Shown in pieces: positions 1-7,922 of a stretch of DNA of 64,000 nt. The notes beneath the pieces were generated by a model that saw only the letters and a program-made list of their open reading frames with translations, made no database searches and was not told the origin of the DNA. Position numbers and translations under genes: made by a program. Position 1 is the stretch's first letter. Each line of letters opens with the position of its first letter. Source of the stretch: Fontibacter flavus (lineage in GTDB: Bacteria > Bacteroidota > Bacteroidia > Cytophagales > Cyclobacteriaceae); NCBI RefSeq assembly GCF_042432905.1, contig NZ_JBHLWI010000032.1, positions 1-64,000 of the forward strand. Reading direction: 5' to 3'.

Positions 1-100
1 GGAGATTCTTCGCTCGTTCCTCGCTCAGAATGACGGTTACTCTTATCTGTCAATGGTAGTGAAGCGAGAAGTCTATTGATCTAACCATTATTTTTCTATT
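1..100. other. Intergenic sequence at window edge, possible dispersed repeat
   Basis: No gene is visible here. The first 35 bases contain two offset versions of a TCGCTC word within a short segment ending in CAGAATGACG. Segments of this style occur as dispersed repeats in many bacterial genomes, but only one copy lies in this window, so repeat status is an inference. The element may be cut by the window start. Confidence 0.3.
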
Positions 101-1594
101 TGCCCGTTGTCCTGCTTCTCCAGAAGATGGACTCCCGTAATCTCAATCCGCACAAGAATTCGTGGCAATTCGCAAGCTTCGCGCATAATTCATTTACCTA
201 AGAAGCAATAGACCTGGAAACACATTTCCTCCAGATTTTCCCCTCAAATCCAAAAAATTAAATATTCGAGTAATTCGTGCAATTCGTGGTTAAATTTTCC
301 ATCAATTCGCGGTTCCATTTCGCCGGCGTATCCAGACAATTTTCCGCATAAGACTACAGCGCCGGCTCTGGGGATGGTCTATACATTTTTACCCTGGGTT
401 TCGGTACCCCTCACCCAGGGCTATTGAAAAGTTTAACCACTTCGTGGTTGGACTCAATTTCCAATATTGTATTAAGAATACCAGCGCCAGCTGCTTAGCG
501 CCCTTGTTTCGTCTATTCCTAATTCAAACGCCAGTATTACCTTGAAAAACCTCCCCATCCTTTCAATTTTCTTTGTAAAACTTTGTGATCCTTTGTGGTC
601 CTTTGTGGTCCTTTGTGGTAAATAAATTCCTTGTCCTCAACAAAAACGTAATCCCCTTCAGAACAAGAGTTCGTGTCAATTCGCAAGCCTCGCGCATAAT
701 TCATTTACCTAAGAAGCCTTAGACCAGATTAGACCTTTCCTCCAGATTTTCCCCTCAAATCCAAAAAATTAAATATTCGAGTAATTCGTGCAATTCGCGG
801 TTAAATTTTCCATCAATTTGCCCGTTGTCCTGCTTCTCCAGAAGCCGAATAGCCGTAATCTCAATCCGCACAAGAATTCGTGGCAATTCGCAAGCTTCGC
901 GCATAATTCATTTACCTAAGAAGCAATAGACCTGGTAACACATTTCCTCCAGATTTTCCCCCAAATCCAAAAATTTAAATATTCGAGTAATTCGTGCAAT
1001 TTGTGGTTAAATTTTCCATCAATTTGCCCGTTGTCCTGCTTCTCCAGAAGCTGGACTCCCGTAATCTCAATCCGCACAAGAATTCGTGTCAATCCGCAAG
1101 CCTAGCGCAAAATTCATTTCCTTGTGATGCATTGATCAAAAAATGGCATCAAAATCTCCAAGTTGCCAAAATCGAGATTATAATTAATACAATTTGCGTA
1201 ATTCGCGGTTAAAAAATCCTTCTCCTACCGAACCCATCTCCCAAACTTTTCAAAACTCCAACCTTTTTACTTTCTCCTTTTGCCTTGGCTCTTACTCTTT
1301 CCCGAAATCCCCCTTTCAAAATCCGAAATTCTTAATTTTTCATTCTTAATTCAACATCCTCAACCCTTTTACCTTTTGCCTTGGCTCTTACTCTTTCCTG
1401 AAATCCCCTTTTCGAAATCCGAAATTCTTCATTTTTCATTCTTAATTCAACATTCTCAACCCTTTTGCCTTTTACCTTTTGCCTTGGCTCTTCAATCATT
1501 CTACATTACTCCTCCCCTCCTTATGCTTTGCCTCTTAAAACCTTCTAAACTCCAACCACGACAACTTGATAACCCGACAACAATTACTTTGCCT
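101..1594 (+). repeat. Composite interspersed repeat block I
   Basis: This gene-free stretch is built almost entirely from modules that recur at about 4.6-5.9, 8.0-8.35 and 9.7-10.3 kb. Module A begins with the box CCTGCTTCTCCAGAAG (111, 829 and 1035) and runs through a CACAAGAATTCGTG segment to an AATTCGTGCAATTCG segment that repeats a 9-base word. Module B (301-661) is a long unit that is nearly duplicated at 5215-5595. Module C (about 1120-1590) carries the words AACCCATCTCCCAAAC and CCTTTTGCCTTGGCTCTTA; its second half is itself duplicated, around 1280-1355 and 1375-1450. A 204-residue reading frame across it has low-complexity, repeat-driven composition and is not supported as a gene. 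The block ends at the stop codon of the minus-strand cysQ. Confidence 0.85.
571..620 (+). repeat. 10-bp tandem repeat, CTTTGTGGTC type
   Basis: Five consecutive 10-bp units, of which the last four read CTTTGTGATC, CTTTGTGGTC, CTTTGTGGTC and CTTTGTGGTA. The array lies inside module B of block I and is conserved in its second copy near 5519-5555. A drifted relative occurs at 9985-10042. It is not coding. Confidence 0.8.
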
Positions 1595-2350
1595 TTATTT
1601 CACCACAAACCACCCATTCCGCATCTCCTCCCGATTATACCGCATCGGTTTCAAATCCGGATAGGTCAACACCTGCCTGCCTGCAGCCTCCACAATGGCC
1701 TGCGCAGCAGCAGTGTCCCACTCCATGGTGGGCGCAAAGCGGGGATAAAGCTGGGCTTTGTTCTCTACTACCAGCATAAACTTCAAACTCGAACCCATGC
1801 TGATGGTCTTCGCGCCTGGATATTGATCTATAAACTTTTGGGTTTCCTCACTCAGATGGGAACGGCTGGCAACAATGGTAGTGATTTCTTGTAAAGCTGA
1901 ATTCTGTAATCGAATGGGTTCTTGCTTTCCTTCCTGTTTCCATGCTCCTTCTTCCCCGCTACCCCAGTACAACCAATCCAAAACAGGTGCATACACCACT
2001 CCAAGAATGGCCTGCTGCTGATGGATGAGGGCGATATTGACGGTGAATTCCCCGTTCTTTTTGATAAACTCCTTCGTGCCGTCCAGCGGATCTACCAGCC
2101 AGTAATAGTCCCAGTTTTTTCGGATTTCGTAAGGGATTTCAGCACCTTCTTCAGAAAGGATAGTGATACCCGTTTCCAGTAAGCCATTTACAATGACCTC
2201 ATGTGCAGCCAAGTCTGCTTTGGTCAGCGGAGAGTCATCTTTCTTATATTCCACTCCCTGATCGAAGGATTGGTACACAGAAAGGATGGCCTTCCCTGCT
2301 TGCAGGGCTGTGGATTGAGCGAGGGAGCTGAGAAGTTCGAGGTTCATCAA
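1595..2350 (-). CDS. cysQ: 3'(2'),5'-bisphosphate nucleotidase CysQ
   Basis: Predicted Mg-dependent phosphatase of the inositol monophosphatase superfamily that hydrolyses 3'-phosphoadenosine 5'-phosphate (PAP), the by-product of sulfate assimilation or sulfotransfer. The 251-residue length is typical. Family metal-binding motifs are visible: SEEG at residues 66-69, DPLDGT at 87-92 and a C-terminal EWDTAAAQAI at 210-219. No signal peptide, so cytoplasmic. It reads towards the left edge with no partner sulfate-assimilation gene in view. Because the next minus-strand genes include a UDP-sugar dehydrogenase and a mannose-1-phosphate guanylyltransferase, a link to sulfated surface polysaccharide is possible but is inference. 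The start has two consecutive Met codons; either may be used. Flanked on both sides by repeat sequence. Confidence 0.9.
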   Translation of the reverse strand: MMNLELLSSLAQSTALQAGKAILSVYQSFDQGVEYKKDDSPLTKADLAAHEVIVNGLLETGITILSEEGAEIPYEIRKNWDYYWLVDPLDGTKEFIKKNGEFTVNIALIHQQQAILGVVYAPVLDWLYWGSGEEGAWKQEGKQEPIRLQNSALQEITTIVASRSHLSEETQKFIDQYPGAKTISMGSSLKFMLVVENKAQLYPRFAPTMEWDTAAAQAIVEAAGRQVLTYPDLKPMRYNREEMRNGWFVVK

Positions 2351-2362
2351 ATTTAAATATTG

Positions 2363-2397
2363 TAAAGAGCCAAGGAAAAAGGCAAAAGTAAAAAGTG
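2363..2397 (-). repeat. Inverted copy of the CTTGGCTCTT repeat motif
   Basis: This short segment reads AAGAGCCAAGGAAAAAGGCA on the plus strand, the reverse complement of the CCTTGGCTCTT core that forms the tandem array at 2824-3150 and the tails of the composite blocks. It is the only clear reverse-oriented copy seen. With the first array unit (about 2796-2835) it makes an imperfect inverted repeat of roughly 30-35 bases that brackets the four-helix-bundle gene. Confidence 0.6.
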
Positions 2398-2418
2398 TCC
2401 GACTCCTCCATTTAATTA

Positions 2419-2763
2419 CTAATCCATTTTTTTGAGAATACTAGCCAAGATATTTTTCAGCTCTTTGCTTTCAGTAACCAAGAATTCCAGTTCTTCATTT
2501 GGATTATCTTCCAAAGCTTTTAATACTCTGAGCCAATAATTGGATTCTCGAGCTTCTTTTAAAGCAATTCTAACTTTATTTTTAAAATCTGCTTTTGATG
2601 ATCCTGCTTGCGCTTCCTCATAGTTAGCGCCAACTGAAGTCGAAGATTTTCCTAATTGAAATTTAATGATTTGAAATTCAGAAGAATGAGGCAAATCTCT
2701 TAATAGCTTCAAACATCTTACACCGAAATTAAAAGTCCTTTCCAGCAAATCATTCTCTCTCAT
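2419..2763 (-). CDS. Four-helix-bundle protein (23S rRNA IVP / TIGR02436 family)
   Basis: A 114-residue protein of the small four-helix-bundle family first described from intervening sequences of 23S rRNA genes and common as a stand-alone gene in Bacteroidetes. Recognisable features are the helix-rich composition, a LGKSSTSVGANYEEAQAG stretch around residues 38-55, and a following KNKVRIALKEARESNYWL segment near 62-79. No catalytic residues are known for the family and its function is not established. The gene stands alone between cysQ and the sugar dehydrogenase, bracketed by inverted copies of a repeat motif (2363-2397 and about 2796-2835). That layout would fit a small inserted cassette. 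Assignment to the family is firm; function is unknown. Confidence 0.88.
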   Translation of the reverse strand: MRENDLLERTFNFGVRCLKLLRDLPHSSEFQIIKFQLGKSSTSVGANYEEAQAGSSKADFKNKVRIALKEARESNYWLRVLKALEDNPNEELEFLVTESKELKNILASILKKMD

Positions 2764-2795
2764 TTATTCATCTTATTTTTTACTTTTGAATTGGT

Positions 2796-3152
2796 CACTC
2801 ACTTTTGCCCTTTTACTTTTTACTTGGCTCTTATAAAATTAACCTACTTGGTCCTTTTTACTTTTGCCTTGGCTCTTATAAATTAACCCTACTTGGTCCT
2901 TTTTACTTTTGCCTTGGCTCTTATAAATTAACCCTACTTGGTCCTTTTTACTTTTGCCTTGGCTCTTATAAAATTAACCCCACTTGGTTCTTTTTACTTT
3001 TGCCTTGGCTCTTATAAAATTAACCTACTTGGTCCTTTTTCCTTTTGCCTTGGCTCTTATAAAATTAACCCTACTTGGTTCTTTTTACTTTTGCCTTGGC
3101 TCTTATAAAATTAACCCTACTTGGTCCTTTTTCCTTTTGCCTTGGCTCTTAA
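2796..3152 (+). repeat. 45-46 bp tandem repeat array, 8 units
   Basis: Eight copies of a unit centred on TTGGCTCTTA, at 2824, 2869, 2914, 2959, 3005, 3050, 3096 and 3142, give spacings of 45, 45, 45, 46, 45, 46 and 46 bases. Each unit continues through TAAAATTAACCCTACTTGG to a pyrimidine-rich TTTTACTTTTGCC stretch. It fills the gap between the stop of the sugar dehydrogenase and the start of the four-helix-bundle gene. Reading frames across it give a repeated 15-residue peptide, an artefact of the 45-base period. No unique spacers occur, so it is not a CRISPR array. Confidence 0.95.
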
Positions 3153-3155
3153 GAA

Positions 3156-4466
3156 TTACAACCTCGCATCCACAGCCTCCTTCGACAGGAACCCTTTCAC
3201 ATCATACACCACACAGCTATCAGATTTCTGAATTTCCATGCCCTTGAATTTGTCATGGGATACAGCAAGTATAACACCTGAATAGGCTCCAAGATCCAAA
3301 GGATGATCGCCGTTCAGAATTCCAATGCCATATTCATGCATCACTTCCTCCGGAGAGGCCCAAGGGTCATACACATCCACATCCATATCGAAGGACTTCA
3401 ACTCATGGTAAATGTCGATCACTCGGGTATTGCGGATATCGGGACAGTTTTCTTTAAAAGTAATACCCAAAATCAGGACTTTGGAATCGATCACCTTCAG
3501 GTCCTTGCGCATCATGTGTTTGATGAGTTCGGTGGCCACATGTCGGCCCATGGAATCATTCAGTCTTCTCCCGGCAAGAATGATCTCGGGATGATACCCC
3601 ACTTCCTGTGCTTTTTGGGCCAGGTAATAAGGATCTACTCCGATACAGTGACCACCTACCAATCCCGGTTTGAAAGGTAGAAAGTTCCACTTGGTACCTG
3701 CAGCCGCCAATACCTCATGGGTGTCTATCCCTAGCAAATTGAAGATTTTGGACAGTTCATTCACAAAGGCAATGTTGATGTCCCTTTGGGAGTTTTCGAT
3801 CACCTTGGCCGCTTCGGCAACTTTGATGGAAGAAGCTTTATGGGTTCCAGCCACGATCACGGCTTTGTAGAGTTGATCCACATATTCCGCTACTTCAGGC
3901 GTGGAACCGGAAGTTACCTTCAGGATTTTGGTTACGGTATGTTCTTTGTCCCCTGGATTGATACGCTCAGGAGAATAACCTGCGAAAAAGTCCTCGTTGA
4001 ATTTCAGTCCGGAAACCTTTTCCAATACAGGCACGCACTCCTCTTCCGTCACACCTGGATAAACGGTGGATTCATAAATGACCACATCCCCTTTTTTCAG
4101 GATTTTACCGATGGTTTCGGAGGCCTTGATCATGGGAGTGAGCACAGGCCGGTTGTGTTTATCCGTAGGGGTAGGAACGGTTACTACAAAGATATTACAG
4201 TTGGAGATGGCGGAGACTGCATCGGTAACCAGCAAGCCTTTGCCTTTTTCATCCAGTGCAATGGCATTGGAAATCAGTACAGACTGTAAAAGTTCGTCCT
4301 CTACTTCTAAGGTACGGTCTGTGCCTTTCTGGAGTTCATCCACCCTTTTCGGGTCAATATCGTAACCAACGGTTTTGAATTTTTCTGCGAATGCTACCGC
4401 CAAAGGCAGGCCTACATAGCCCAAACCAATAATGGCGATTTTGGAATCTTGTAATGGAGTCAGCAT
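3156..4466 (-). CDS. Nucleotide sugar dehydrogenase, TviB/WbpO-like
   Basis: Predicted NAD-dependent UDP-sugar 6-dehydrogenase that oxidises a UDP-hexose or UDP-N-acetylhexosamine to the uronic acid for surface polysaccharide synthesis. The 436-residue chain has the N-terminal Rossmann motif GLGYVGLPLA (residues 14-23), TVPTPTD at 96-102, ESTVYPG at 132-138, GYSPERINPGD at 163-173 and the catalytic Cys274 in GGHCIGVDPYYL. Length and motif spacing resemble the TviB/WbpO branch (UDP-GlcNAc/GalNAc dehydrogenase) more than plain UDP-glucose dehydrogenase, but substrate cannot be fixed from sequence alone. The next minus-strand gene upstream is the guanylyltransferase at 5877, across a 1.4-kb repeat block, so the two are probably not co-transcribed. 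The stop codon abuts the tandem array. Confidence 0.9.
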   Translation of the reverse strand: MLTPLQDSKIAIIGLGYVGLPLAVAFAEKFKTVGYDIDPKRVDELQKGTDRTLEVEDELLQSVLISNAIALDEKGKGLLVTDAVSAISNCNIFVVTVPTPTDKHNRPVLTPMIKASETIGKILKKGDVVIYESTVYPGVTEEECVPVLEKVSGLKFNEDFFAGYSPERINPGDKEHTVTKILKVTSGSTPEVAEYVDQLYKAVIVAGTHKASSIKVAEAAKVIENSQRDINIAFVNELSKIFNLLGIDTHEVLAAAGTKWNFLPFKPGLVGGHCIGVDPYYLAQKAQEVGYHPEIILAGRRLNDSMGRHVATELIKHMMRKDLKVIDSKVLILGITFKENCPDIRNTRVIDIYHELKSFDMDVDVYDPWASPEEVMHEYGIGILNGDHPLDLGAYSGVILAVSHDKFKGMEIQKSDSCVVYDVKGFLSKEAVDARL

Positions 4467-4639
4467 TTTTTAATCAGTGTAAAAATGGAAATATGTTTAG
4501 TTTGAAATTTCGGCGTAAATATAAGGATTGAGTATAAGTTATTGTGATTTAAGAATAAGGAATATTGAAGGAAGGATTAATTTAGATGGATTTTTTTTGA
4601 TAGCGTTTGTGTTTCCGTGTATTGATGAAAGAACTTATT

Positions 4640-4663
4640 GTCCTGCTTCTCCAGAAGCAGGAC
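4640..4663. repeat. Perfect 11-bp hairpin at the head of module A
   Basis: Left arm GTCCTGCTTCT (4640-4650) and right arm AGAAGCAGGAC (4653-4663) are perfectly complementary around a two-base centre. The five other copies of this box in the window (111, 829, 1035, 8054, 9743) keep the left arm and the first five bases of the right arm but diverge afterwards. This copy therefore looks like the intact form, or one restored by gene conversion. Confidence 0.8.
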
Positions 4664-4890
4664 TCACAGAATCTCAATCAGCGCAAGAATTCGTGTCAAT
4701 TCGCAAGCCTCGCGCCTAATTCATTTACCTAATAAGCAATAGACCTGGAAACACATTTCCTCTAGATTTTCCCTCAAATCCAAAAAATTAAATATTCGAG
4801 TAATTCGTGCAATTTGTGGTTAACTTTTCCATCAATTCGCGGTTCCATTTCGCCGGCGTATGTGGACCATTTTCCGTATCGGAATCTTGC

Positions 4891-4915
4891 GCCTGCCTCC
4901 CTTTAGGAGGCAGGC
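4891..4915. repeat. 10-bp hairpin nested in diverged module B
   Basis: Arms GCCTGCCTCC (4891-4900) and GGAGGCAGGC (4906-4915) are perfectly complementary around a five-base loop. The matching position in block I has only a short CGCCGGC-type segment, so the hairpin looks like an insertion or replacement. No U-tract follows and it is not at a gene end, so a terminator role is unlikely. Confidence 0.75.
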
Positions 4916-5214
4916 TCGGGGACGGGCAAATCACTATTAACCCAGGGTTTTGGTCGTTCCTCCCTTCACCCTGGACTATCACATGTCGCCTCCCGACTTT
5001 CGGGACAGGCTATTCAGGGCTATTTCTAATTCACTTGCCCTTACTAAAACGTAACCCTAATCAAATCAAGAATTCGTGTCAATCCGCAAGCCTCGCTCAA
5101 AATTCATTTACCTAGGAAGCCTTTGACCAGGTTAAACATTTCCTCCAGATTTTTCCCTCAAATCCAAAAAATTAAATATTCGAGTAATTCGTGCAATTCG
5201 CGGTTAAATTTTCC

Positions 5215-5595
5215 ATCAATTCGCGGTTCCGTTTCGCCGGCGTATTCAGACCATTTTCCGTATAAGATTACAGCCCCGGCTCTGGGGACGGTCTATACAT
5301 TTTTACCCTGGGTTTCGGTACCCCTCACCCAGGGCTATTGAAAAGTTTAACCACTTCGTGGTTGGACTCAATTTCCAATATTGTATTAAGAATACCAGCA
5401 CCAGCTGCTTAGCGCCCTTGTTTCGTCTATTCCTAATTCAAACGCCAGTATTACCTAGAAAAACCTCCCCATCCTTTCAATTTTCTTTGTGAAACTTTCC
5501 CGTTTCACGGGACAAGTTGTGATCCTTTGTGGTCCTTTGTGGTCCTTTGTGGTAAATAAATTCCTTGTCCTCACCAAAAAGGTAATCCCCTTCAG
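5215..5595 (+). repeat. Module B second copy, 381 bp, with 20-nt hairpin insertion
   Basis: Near-identical to 301-661 over its whole length; only scattered substitutions were seen by eye. The 20-base length difference (381 against 361) is accounted for by one insertion at 5498-5517. It consists of arms TCCCGT (5498-5503) and ACGGGA (5507-5512) around TTC, plus CAAGT. The flanking ACTT and inserted AAGT extend the pairing. Such high identity across 4.9 kb implies recent duplication or ongoing gene conversion. Confidence 0.85.
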
Positions 5596-5876
5596 TTCAA
5601 GAATTCGTGTCAATTCGCAAGCTTCGCGCAAAATTCATTTCCTTATGATGCATTGATCAGAAAATAGCATCAAAATCCCCCAAAAGCTAAATTCTAGATT
5701 AGAATAATTTGTGTAATTAGTGGTTTAAAATCCTTCTCCCGCAGAACCCATCTCCCAAACTTTTCAATACTCCAACCTTTTTAATTTACCTTTTGCCTTG
5801 GCTCTTACTCTTTCCCGAAATCCGCCTTTCAAAATTCGAAATTCTTCATTTTTCATTCATCACTCTACATTAAAAA

Positions 5877-6872
5877 TCAAACCAGCCCAGGTTTCTCCCT
5901 CTCCAACCGCTCATAAATCTGCTTCACTTCCTGGGCATTTTCCTTCTGCAAAACCAAAATGGCATCTTCCGTATGGATCAGGATCGTGTTCGTCAAACCG
6001 GTAAACTCCGTATGCAGGTCTGTGCCGATTACCATATTGCCCAAATCGTCTTTGGGATAGCCTTGTTCACTGAGGTATTGATAGATGGATTCAAAAGAGC
6101 CCATGTCGGACCAATCAAAGGCAGCAGAAACCATCTTGATCTTATCCGTCCTTTCCATCACCGCATAATCCACGGAAATGGAAGGTATAGCTAATGAAAG
6201 TTCTTCGCTCAGAAACGCTCCCTCCAAGCTATTGAAAGCTTCTAATGATTTTTCATACACCTCAGGCTCATACTTGGCCAGTTCATGAAGAAAAACTTCT
6301 GCCCTAGAACAGAACATTCCTGAATTCCAGAAAAAATCACCACTTTTTACAAAAACTTCGGCGGTTGGACGATCCGGTTTTTCCCTGAAACTCACTACCT
6401 CTTCCCCATTCGCTTCAATATAGCCAAAACCTGTTTCCGGACTCTTTGGTGTCAGACCAAAGGTCACCACATGGCCTTCCACCGCCAATTGGATGGCCCG
6501 ATTCACTGCTTCTGAGTAGGCTTTACCAGGCTGAATGAGGTGATCGGAAGGGGTTACAAACAAGATGTCTCTTGGATCCCCTGAGAAAGCTGCAAATGCT
6601 ATAGCTGCTGCGGTATTACGTGGGCAGGCCTCAATAATTTCTCTATAATGGGCAACCCCTGCTTTATTGAGGTCTTTTCTGGATAACAAGTAATTGTCTT
6701 TGTTGCCGACAATCAAAATCTCTTGACAAAAAGACTGGTTTCTCCGCACCGTCTTTTGGAACAAAGTCTCCCCCTCAAAAATAGGCAGGTACTGCTTAGG
6801 TCTGCTTTTCCTGGATAAAGGCCAAAGACGGGAACCGACCCCGCCACTAAGAATAACGTTTATGATGGACAT
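5877..6872 (-). CDS. manC: Mannose-1-phosphate guanylyltransferase
   Basis: Predicted cytoplasmic nucleotidyltransferase that makes GDP-mannose from mannose 1-phosphate and GTP, feeding O-antigen, capsule or exopolysaccharide synthesis. The N-terminal nucleotide-binding loop GGVGSRLWPLSR (residues 10-21) with the following KQY, EACPRNTAAA at 81-90 and PSDH at 108-111 are diagnostic. At 331 residues it holds the transferase domain only and lacks the C-terminal phosphomannose isomerase (cupin) domain of the bifunctional ManC/AlgA enzymes. Short single-domain forms are common in Bacteroidetes. It lies alone between repeat block II and a divergent outer membrane protein gene. The symbol is used for the guanylyltransferase activity only. 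Confidence 0.92.
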   Translation of the reverse strand: MSIINVILSGGVGSRLWPLSRKSRPKQYLPIFEGETLFQKTVRRNQSFCQEILIVGNKDNYLLSRKDLNKAGVAHYREIIEACPRNTAAAIAFAAFSGDPRDILFVTPSDHLIQPGKAYSEAVNRAIQLAVEGHVVTFGLTPKSPETGFGYIEANGEEVVSFREKPDRPTAEVFVKSGDFFWNSGMFCSRAEVFLHELAKYEPEVYEKSLEAFNSLEGAFLSEELSLAIPSISVDYAVMERTDKIKMVSAAFDWSDMGSFESIYQYLSEQGYPKDDLGNMVIGTDLHTEFTGLTNTILIHTEDAILVLQKENAQEVKQIYERLEREKPGLV

Positions 6873-7067
6873 AATCTATTTATACAAAGAATCAATTTAC
6901 GAATTTAAGGGAATAGAGGAAGAGACCGGCAAACTAGATAAGATTTATCAAACTTTGTTGATGATAATTTGAAATTAAAATTTTTATTTTAGATTTACTC
7001 TGCAATCAAATTGTTTACAATTGACTGCATTTAATCGCCCTAGTTTATACAAATCATTATTTTATTC

Positions 7068-7090
7068 AGGCATTCTTTTTTCTGATGCCT
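7068..7090 (+). promoter_or_regulatory. Hairpin in presumed 5' UTR of the outer membrane protein gene
   Basis: Arms AGGCAT (7068-7073) and ATGCCT (7085-7090) flank a T-rich loop, ending 33 bases before the start codon at 7124. A short untranslated hairpin here could influence translation or mRNA stability. The arms are only six bases, so chance is a real alternative. Confidence 0.3.
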
Positions 7091-7123
7091 CCTTATTGAT
7101 TATTTCATCAACAAAATAGGATT

Positions 7124-7813
7124 ATGAAGTTAACTTCTATTAAACTGATCACTACTCTCTTTTTCTGTATTGCCCTATGTTCAGGCAATCTGGTTACCGC
7201 TCAAAATTTTCAAAAGCAGGCAACTGACAAAACCCATCAAGTAAGTTTAGGCGTGGGACCATCATTCATCTATGCAGACAATGGGGGAGACTACCCCAGT
7301 ATGACCTTTCCCGTCAGGCCTAACTTTTCATTGGCCTATACCAAAAGTTTGGTCAAATGGATGGGGATTCGCTTCAGCACAGGTCTGCAAAGAGTAGGTA
7401 GCTGGGACGGATTTAATCCCGGAACTCTTGAAAACTGGGCATCTAGAAACCAAACAGCTTCCTATAAGGGTTCTGCTATGTATTTTGACATCATGCCACA
7501 ATTTTTGTTGTTCCCTCAAGACCATATCACCAGTAGACCAAAATTCAATGCCTATGGTGGAATTGGTTTCGGTGCACTTTACATCAACCGTAACCAAAAC
7601 CCCGATAGTGAAAACAGCAATAGGGTCAGTACCGTGACTTCCTACCTCCCAATCCGTGCGGGGGTGACTTATGTCATCGGTGACTTATTTAATATCGGAC
7701 TTGAAGCCACTTTCTTCAAAACCTTTGCGGATGATTTGGATGGAAATATTGGCCACAATAACAGGAATGACCATATGGGACAATTCAACGTGGTATTACA
7801 CCGTTATTTCTAA
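7124..7813 (+). CDS. Outer membrane beta-barrel protein
   Basis: A 229-residue exported protein with a clear signal peptide (about residues 1-26, ending near TAQ). The mature part has alternating hydrophobic/polar strands rich in aromatic residues and Gly, and ends HRYF, an aromatic C-terminus typical of outer membrane beta-barrels. This resembles the small OmpA-like/OmpW-like barrels (about 8 strands) of Bacteroidetes. No periplasmic peptidoglycan-binding domain is present. It has its own strong terminator at 7892, so it appears monocistronic. Substrate or role is unknown. Confidence 0.75.
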   Translation: MKLTSIKLITTLFFCIALCSGNLVTAQNFQKQATDKTHQVSLGVGPSFIYADNGGDYPSMTFPVRPNFSLAYTKSLVKWMGIRFSTGLQRVGSWDGFNPGTLENWASRNQTASYKGSAMYFDIMPQFLLFPQDHITSRPKFNAYGGIGFGALYINRNQNPDSENSNRVSTVTSYLPIRAGVTYVIGDLFNIGLEATFFKTFADDLDGNIGHNNRNDHMGQFNVVLHRYF

Positions 7814-7891
7814 TTAAACCAAAAAAATACAGTTGCTTAACAAGTAAAAGTTGCGATCACTCCAAAGTTGTTCTGCAAGAATACGGAACAG

Positions 7892-7922
7892 AAAACAGCA
7901 GTCACGAGACTGCTGTTTTTTG
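7892..7922 (+). terminator. Rho-independent terminator after the outer membrane protein gene
   Basis: Perfect 12-bp stem, AAAACAGCAGTC (7892-7903) and GACTGCTGTTTT (7908-7919), with a four-base loop and a following T-rich run. It lies about 80 bases after the stop codon at 7813. Confidence 0.92.

Larger units (their letters stand above)
4467..5876 (+). repeat. Composite interspersed repeat block II
   Basis: A 1.4-kb gene-free gap. The first 150 bases are the upstream region of the sugar dehydrogenase. From about 4617 to 5873 the sequence is made of the modules seen in block I, in the same orientation: module A at 4640-4850 and again at about 5068-5215, module B at 5215-5595, and module C at about 5596-5873 ending beside the stop of the guanylyltransferase gene. 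A diverged version of module B (about 4835-5060) carries two hairpins, 4891-4915 and 4988-5010. No reading frame here has credible protein character. Confidence 0.85.

Noticed and set aside
1280..1894. 204-residue plus-strand frame
   Set aside because: It runs across repeat modules and into the antisense of cysQ; composition is repeat-driven.
2796..3152. CRISPR array
   Set aside because: Repeats are contiguous with no unique spacers, so this is a plain tandem array.
2805..3247. Open frames of 70 and 87 residues with a repeated 15-residue peptide
   Set aside because: They arise because the tandem unit is 45 bases; composition is artefactual and the frame breaks where the period becomes 46.
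4788..5341. Frames in block II on both strands
   Set aside because: Entirely within repeat modules that are not conserved as protein between copies.
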